8,584 bases of DNA from DASZHJ01 sp035604335 (GTDB taxonomy: Bacteria > Pseudomonadota > Alphaproteobacteria > ATCC43930 > CGMCC-115725): positions 1 to 8,584 of the forward strand of contig DATNIT010000215.1 in NCBI GenBank assembly GCA_035604335.1, read 5' to 3'. Position 1 is the first letter of the stretch; each line of letters starts with the position of its first letter. The notes below the pieces were generated by a model, which did not search any database, was not told where the DNA came from, and saw only the letters and a list, made by a program, of their open reading frames with translations. Below, piece by piece: positions 1-5,800 of this stretch. The translations under genes were made by a program, and so were the position numbers.

Positions 1-1
1 C

Positions 2-1585
2 CTGGGCATCATCGTCGAAGCGGTGACGCATGATGAGCCTGCGGTTCTTGTCCAAGTCGGCGAATTGACCGGCGAGTATGCCTCGCTGCTCAACCGACCT
101 CAGCCGGCGACGTGCATCGCCATACGCGATACGTCGGTCGCGTGGCTGAGCCGGCAAGGCTACGAAAGCCTGATCCGCAAGCATCCCGGATCGGTGCTGC
201 CGTTTGCGGCGCAGCTCATCGAACTGCTCACCCGAGCGCTGTCTTTCCGTCGCCGCATCTTCACCGTCCCCAAGACCGTCGGACTGATCCCACTGCATCG
301 CGGAGCCCCGGTCGAACGGCTGGCCGCGGCGCTGATCGCCGCGCTTGGCAAGGCGGGGCGCACAGCCGTTCTTCTCGACAGCACGGCGGCCAAGCGGGGC
401 CGGGACTTCATACAAGCCGTGGAAACCGACCATGATCTGGTCGTCTATGTTGGCGACACGACCGACTCCGACTGGACACGCACATGCGTGCGGCAATCCG
501 ATCACGTCCTGCTCGCGGCGGCGGCGACGGAGGCGCCGCACGCTCACGCCGGCCTGCTCGAGCAAATCAAGGAACTTCCGTGGCGGCACGCCGAGCTGCT
601 GCTCGTGCAGGAAGACGGGAATCGGCCAGCGGCGCCCGCGGAGGCCTGGCTGCGCCACTTTCCGGTCCGGTTTCATTGCCATCTTCGGCTGCGGAGCGAT
701 ACGGACATGGCGAGACTGGCTCGCTATGTGACGGGACGGGGATTGGGCCTCGTGCTGTCCGGCGGCGGCGCGCGCGGCTTCGCGCATATCGGGGTCATCA
801 AGGCCTTGCGCCAGGCCCGCATTCCGATCGACCTTGTCGGCGGCACCAGCATGGGCGCGATCATCGCCGCCGGCGTGGCGCTGGAATGGGACGACAAGGA
901 GATGTACGAGCGGATGCACGCGGGCTTCGTCAGGTCCAATCCGCTCGACGACTACGCGTTTCCGCTGGTCGCCCTGACCAAGGGGCGCAAGGTCGAGCGG
1001 CGGTTGCGCCGCCATTTCGCGGACGCGCGCGTCGAGGATCTGTGGCGCCCCTATTTCGCCGTCGCGTCGAATTTGAGCAATGGCGAGGTCACGGTGATGC
1101 GCAATGGCGTGCTGTGGCGTGCCTTGCGCGCCAGCATCGCCATCCCCGGATTGCTGCCGCCGGTCATCGAGAATGACGACGTGCTCGCCGATGGCGGCTT
1201 GATGAACAATCTGCCTTGCGACGTGATGGACGCCATGCGCCGCGGCCCCGTCATTGGCGTCGATGTCACGCGCTACCGCTCCTTCGATATGAGCAATGTG
1301 CGTACACGAAGCATGATCCACCGCCTTCTCGTGCCATCGGACTACGACGGCCCGGAGATCGTCAGTCTTCTTCTGCGAGCGGCGACGGTGGGCGGGACAC
1401 TGCAAACGCGGAGCAGCCGCGACCATGCCGATCTGGTTCTGGATCCGTCCCTCCCTGGCATCGAGATCCGCGATTGGAAGTCCTTCGATCGCGCCATCGA
1501 GGAGGGATACCGATACACGATGGAACGCATTGGCGAACTGGAACGGTTTCGTGAAAATGCGGCGTCATCGGGGACACTTCGATAG
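2..1585 (+). CDS. Patatin-like phospholipase, NTE type, with N-terminal cyclic-nucleotide-binding-like domain (5' partial)
   Basis: Predicted serine lipid hydrolase of the bacterial neuropathy-target-esterase/patatin group, which cleaves acyl esters of (lyso)phospholipids at or near membranes. The frame is open to the left edge, and the residues before the first in-frame GTG (position 23) continue a cyclic-nucleotide-binding fold, so the true start lies outside the window; 527 residues are visible. Counting from that GTG, residues 1-75 are the end of the cNMP-like domain, 84-240 a middle domain of the type that precedes patatin in this family, and 243-450 the patatin domain. The oxyanion loop reads SGGGARGFAHIG (from position 758), the nucleophile elbow is GTSMG with Ser276 (codon 848-850), and the catalytic Asp is D390 of ADGG (codon 1190-1192), so the Ser-Asp dyad is complete. 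The cNMP-like domain has PQPAT where cAMP binders usually have PRAAT, so nucleotide binding is doubtful. It ends in TAG, and about 370 bases separate it from the next gene, so it is probably a separate transcription unit. Family assignment is firm; the substrate is unknown. Confidence 0.93.
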   Translation: MGIIVEAVTHDEPAVLVQVGELTGEYASLLNRPQPATCIAIRDTSVAWLSRQGYESLIRKHPGSVLPFAAQLIELLTRALSFRRRIFTVPKTVGLIPLHRGAPVERLAAALIAALGKAGRTAVLLDSTAAKRGRDFIQAVETDHDLVVYVGDTTDSDWTRTCVRQSDHVLLAAAATEAPHAHAGLLEQIKELPWRHAELLLVQEDGNRPAAPAEAWLRHFPVRFHCHLRLRSDTDMARLARYVTGRGLGLVLSGGGARGFAHIGVIKALRQARIPIDLVGGTSMGAIIAAGVALEWDDKEMYERMHAGFVRSNPLDDYAFPLVALTKGRKVERRLRRHFADARVEDLWRPYFAVASNLSNGEVTVMRNGVLWRALRASIAIPGLLPPVIENDDVLADGGLMNNLPCDVMDAMRRGPVIGVDVTRYRSFDMSNVRTRSMIHRLLVPSDYDGPEIVSLLLRAATVGGTLQTRSSRDHADLVLDPSLPGIEIRDWKSFDRAIEEGYRYTMERIGELERFRENAASSGTLR

Positions 1586-1956
1586 AGAAGGGCGCCAGCG
1601 GCGCTGGACAACAGCATCGAACGGAGGCCTGAGTAGTTTCCGAAGGTGTGGCGCCCTCCCATGCCGGGCTACCTTGAATGTCGCGGGATCGCCCCGTAAG
1701 CTCCTCAGGCAAATCGAGGTTTCAGCTGGGGGATAGAGCGAGGCGCCGTCGCCGCTCCGACGCGAGAACCTATGGTCGCTAGATTCGCCGCCGATGTTCG
1801 CCCTCGATCCCAGCGTCGCCACTGGAGGGTCCATCTCTACCTCGATCGCCTGAGCAAATGAGCAAGCGGCGAGAAACGAACCAGGCTATGTCCGTCGGCG
1901 GCGCGTGGCAGGCATTGGGCGCCGTGATCACCGGAAAAACGTGTTCGGGAGGCAGG
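1586..1956. other. Intergenic region between the patatin gene and the MipA/OmpV-NRPS unit
   Basis: No convincing gene lies here. Short open frames exist on both strands, but none shows a recognisable domain, and the antisense ones extend shadows of the neighbours. A 5-bp hairpin (CCAGC at 1595-1599, GCTGG at 1603-1607) follows the patatin stop but has no T-run, so it is weak as a terminator. Because the patatin gene ends here and a new unit with its own ribosome binding site begins, this is the most likely place for the promoter of the downstream genes. I see no strong sigma-70 pair, riboswitch or long inverted repeat. Confidence 0.6.
1947..1952 (+). promoter_or_regulatory. Ribosome binding site of the MipA/OmpV gene
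   Basis: GGGAGG lies 4 bases before the ATG at 1957. It decides the start among three in-frame ATGs (1858, 1888, 1957). Only the 1957 start puts a proper signal peptide at the N-terminus; the upstream starts would place a polar stretch of about 30 residues in front of it. Confidence 0.75.
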
Positions 1957-2811
1957 ATGATCCGCCAATTTTCTGCTGCTTGGCCCGTGGGCACGGCCAC
2001 GGCCCTGCTTCTGATGACGCAGGCGGCCCTCGCGCAGACGGCGGAGGAGAAGCCGCTCTTCGAGCTCGGCGCGATCGGCGCCGGCGGCACGTTTCCGGAC
2101 TACCCGGCGTCCGGTCAGAATCACTTCCAAGCCTTGCCGTTGCCATACCTGATCTATCGCGGCGATTATCTTCAACTCGCCGCGAACAGCATCCGCGGCA
2201 TCCTCTTCAAGTCGGAGCGGGTGAACATCGACGTGAGCGCGTCGGGCGCATTGCCGACCCACGACGATGCCGCCCGCCTCGGCATGCCCGGACTCGACTA
2301 CATGGCCCAGATCGGACCGCGGCTGAACATTCTGCTCGCGCGTGACGCGACGGGTGGCAAGTACGCGCTCCAGCTGCCGCTGCGCGCGGTCGTCTCGAGC
2401 GATTTCAAATCGGTGGCCTATCGGGGCCTCGTAGTGTCGCCTGAAATCAATTACACACACCTGAATTTTCTGGGCAGCGGCGGCACGCTTCGTCTGTGGA
2501 TCGGTCCCGAATTCGCGACCGCGCGCCTCATGGATTACTACTACGCGGTCGCGCCGAAATTCGTCATTCCCGGCCGGCCGCAATACACCGCCACCGGCGG
2601 GTATCTGGGCTCGCATCTCGAGCTCACCTATCGATATCCGCTCAACGAGCGCTCCAGCATAATCGCCTATACGGGACCGACGCTATACGCGGGCGCGACC
2701 AACGAGGGAAGCCCGCTTTTCAAGAAGCAGTATGGGATGTCCGCCGCATTGGCGTTCTCCTATTCGTTCTACGAAAGCGATGCCACGACGCCGGTGGAAA
2801 TCGATGAATAG
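1957..2811 (+). CDS. MipA/OmpV family outer-membrane protein
   Basis: Predicted outer-membrane beta-barrel protein of 284 residues, a usual size for the MipA/OmpV family. MipA of E. coli is known as a scaffold linking the murein hydrolase MltA with PBP1B; other members are porin-like or immunogenic surface proteins. The N-terminus is a Sec signal peptide: MIRQ, a hydrophobic run to about residue 20, then ALA with likely cleavage between Ala26 and Gln27. The mature part shows family hallmarks: GAGGTFPDYPAS followed by a PLPYLIYRGDYLQL strand near the start, a GPEFATARLMDYYYAV segment in the middle, then alternating polar and hydrophobic strands. The last strand (LAFSYSFY) is followed by about 11 acidic/polar residues (ESDATTPVEIDE region), so the protein does not end in the terminal aromatic residue typical of many barrels. 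Its stop overlaps the NRPS start by 8 bases, suggesting one operon. A role in export, immunity or envelope anchoring for the peptide product is inference. Confidence 0.88.
   Translation: MIRQFSAAWPVGTATALLLMTQAALAQTAEEKPLFELGAIGAGGTFPDYPASGQNHFQALPLPYLIYRGDYLQLAANSIRGILFKSERVNIDVSASGALPTHDDAARLGMPGLDYMAQIGPRLNILLARDATGGKYALQLPLRAVVSSDFKSVAYRGLVVSPEINYTHLNFLGSGGTLRLWIGPEFATARLMDYYYAVAPKFVIPGRPQYTATGGYLGSHLELTYRYPLNERSSIIAYTGPTLYAGATNEGSPLFKKQYGMSAALAFSYSFYESDATTPVEIDE
2793..2811 (+). promoter_or_regulatory. Start-stop overlap and ribosome binding site coupling MipA/OmpV to the NRPS
   Basis: The NRPS ATG (2804-2806) sits inside the last codons of the MipA/OmpV gene, whose TAG is at 2809-2811, giving an 8-base overlap in a different frame. 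A GGTGGA purine-rich site at 2793-2798 is 5 bases upstream of the ATG. This layout usually means translational coupling: ribosomes ending the first gene help to start the second. Confidence 0.7.
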
Positions 2812-5800
2812 TTTCGCTGCCATAGGCGAGCAGGCCGCGGCCCGGCCATTCGCCGATCGCTCGCCAAGCGAAAAACGCGCGCTGCTGGCCCAGCTCCTGC
2901 GCAGAAAGGCGGTCGAAGCCCAATCGTTTCATCCTCTCTCCGACAATCAGCAAGGGATCTGGTTTCTGTGCCAGTTCGCGCCGGAGAGCTCGATTTACAA
3001 CGTCAGTTTCGCGGAGCGCATTCGCTCCGATCTGGACGTCCCGGCTTTCCGGCGCGCGTTTCAGGCGCTGGTAGACCGCCATCCCTCCCTGAGAACCACG
3101 ATTACGGTGCAGTCCGGCAAGCCCGTTCAACAGGTCCACGAACATCAGCCGCTTCACTTCGAGGAGATCGACGCCGCGACCTGGCCCGACGGCGATCTGC
3201 AGGCGCGACTGGTCGAGGAAACGCAGCGGCCTTTCGACCTGGAACGAGGGCCGGTGATGCGGGTGAGTCTGTTCACGCGATCGGCGCAGGAACACATCCT
3301 GTTGCTGGTCATTCATCACATCGTGGTCGATTTCTGGTCGCTCGCGGTGATCATGACGGAGCTCGGCGTGCTCTATCAGGCGGAAAAAGCCGGCCGGCCG
3401 GCTTCTCTGGCTCCGCTTGATCGGCAATACACGGACTTCGTTCGTTGGCAGACCGAAATGTTGGCGAGCCCGGCCGGCGAGCGGCTGTGGGATTACTGGA
3501 AGCAACAATTGGGCGGCACGTTGCCGGTGCTCAATCTGCCGACCGACCGGCCGCGGCCGCCGGTCCAGATGTTTCGCGGCGGCCAGCACGATTTCACTCT
3601 GGACGGTGAAATGGCCCGGCGGCTCAGGGCGCTCGCCAAAGCAGAAGGGGCGACGCTCTACGTGGTCCTGCTGACGGCGTTCGAACTTATGCTTCACTAT
3701 CACAGCGGCCAGGACGACATCCTCGTGGCGTCGCCGATGGTCGGACGGAGCCGGGCCGAGTTCGAAGGGATGGTGGGGTTCTTCGCCAATCCCGTCGTCC
3801 TGCGCGCGGATCTTTCCGGGAATCCAACCTTCCGGGCGCTTCTAGGTCGGGTGCGCGAGACCGTGTCGTCGGCTCTCGATCATCAGGATTTCCCGACCCT
3901 GCGCTTGGTCCAACGACTCCGGCCGCCCCGCGACCTCAGCCGATCGCCGCTGTGCCAGACCATGTTCGTGCTGGATAAACCGCACCGGGTCGCCGAGCAC
4001 GCCGAACCGGCATTCGCGGGGGACGAGGCCGGGCTGCGAATGAGTCTCGGCGGGCTGGTGATGGAAACGATTCCGCTGGAACGCCGGGCCGCCACGCTTG
4101 ACCTGGTGATGTTGATCATCGAGACGACCGGATCGCTCTCCGCCTCCATCCGCTACGACGCCGACCTGTTCGACGCCGCCACCATCGCCCGGATGGCGGG
4201 TCATTTTCATGCGCTGCTGGAGAGCATCATCCGCGATCCGGCCGCAGCGATCGGCGATTTGGACATTCTGACCGCTGCCGAACGCCGACAACTCTTGGTC
4301 GAATTCAACGACACCAAGACCGATGACCGCGAAGACCGGTGCTTCCACCAAATGTTCGAGGACCAGGTCCAGCGGACGCCGGACAGCGTGGCCGTCGAGT
4401 TCGAAGAACAGCAACTGACCTACGCGCAACTCAACGCCCGCGCCAATCGCCTGGCCCATCAACTGCAAACGCTCAGGGTCGGGCCGGACGTGGCGGTGGC
4501 CATTTGCATGGAGCACTGCCCGGAGATGGTGGTCGCGGTTCTGGCCATTCTCAAAGCCGGCGGAGCTTTCCTGCCATTGGATCCGGCCTATCCCCAGGAG
4601 CGCCTGGCGTTGATGCTGCACGACGCCCACCCGCCGATCGTGCTGACGCTCGAGCGCTGGCGTGAGTCCCTGCCCGATCATCAGGGCCGCGTTCTGTGCC
4701 TCGACTCAGATTGGGAAGCGATCGCCCGCGAAAGCGAAAGAAATCTGGTCGGCGGAGCAACCGCCCGGAACCTTGCCTATGTGATTTACACCTCAGGCTC
4801 GACCGGACGGCCCAAGGGGGTCATGTGCGAGCGCGGCGGCCTCGTCAACTATCTGCGTTGGGTCAACGAGGGTCCGCTGGGCGATCCGGGACTTTGCGTG
4901 CCCGTGACGACAAAACTGACCTTCGACATGTGCCTGAAGCAGCTCTTGCCGCCGCTACTGCGAGGCGGCTCGGTATGGCTTCTCCCGCAAGAGGTCGTGG
5001 CAGAGCCCGCCTTGTTGCTGAAGGCGCTCGCGGCGCGGCCAAAGGTTGGGCTCAATTGCGTGCCATCGCTGTGGAAGGCGATCCTTCACGCCATCCAGTC
5101 CGGTCACGCCGCGCCGCCGGGCGAGAATCTCGCGTATCTGTTCTTCGGCGGCGAGACACTGAGCAAGGAGCTGGTCGCGCGTTCCCTGTCCGCAATGCCG
5201 CATCTGCAGATCTGGAATATCTACGGTCCGACCGAGGCGACGGCCAACGCCTCCGCGGCCAGAATCGCCGCGGGAGACGACGTGACGATCGGTCGGCCGA
5301 TCGCAAATGCGCGGCTCTATGTCTTGAACTCGTTCCTGCATCCGGTCGCGGTTGGCGTGCAGGGCGAGCTCTATATCGGCGGTGCCGGCGTGGCCCGCGG
5401 CTATCTGAACCTGCCAGCGTCGACCGCCGAGAAATTCCTTCCCGACCCCTTCAGTGCCGTGCCCGGTGCGCGGATGTACAAGACGGGCGACCTAGTCCGT
5501 TATCGGCCCGACGGAAATCTGGAGTTTCTCGCCCGGGCCGACCACCAGGTGAAAATCCGCGGATTTCGCATCGAGCTGGGAGAGATCGAGGCGGCGCTTG
5601 GCCAGCACCCGGCAGTGCGAGAGGCCGTCGTCCAGGCCCGCGAAGACACGCCCGGCGAGCGGCGGTTGGCGGCCTATGTGGTCGGGGACGCCACGAGCGA
5701 CGAGCTGCGTCGCTTCCTCAAGGAGAAGCTGCCCGATCACATGATGCCGGCTGTCTTCGCGACGCTCGATGCCTTGCCGCTGATGTCCAACGGCAAAATC

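Noticed and set aside
1595..1607. Hairpin CCAGC-GGC-GCTGG just after the patatin stop, as a terminator
   Set aside because: The stem is only 5 bp and no T-run follows; such hairpins are common by chance in GC-rich DNA.
1674..1702. Possible sigma-70 promoter: TTGAAT, 17-base spacer, TAAGCT
   Set aside because: The -35 box matches 4 of 6 and the -10 box only 3 of 6, which is expected by chance in a gap of this size. Transcript 5'-end mapping would settle it.
1565..1834. 89-residue antisense open frame across the gap as a small gene
   Set aside because: No recognisable motif and partial overlap with the patatin 3' end; I saw no convincing ribosome binding site.
1858..1956. Upstream ATG starts for the MipA/OmpV gene
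   Set aside because: They add a polar N-terminal stretch that would bury the signal peptide, and the best ribosome binding site is in front of 1957.
1837..2616. 259-residue antisense open frame over the MipA/OmpV gene
   Set aside because: The + strand has a signal peptide, family motifs and a ribosome binding site; the antisense product shows none of these.
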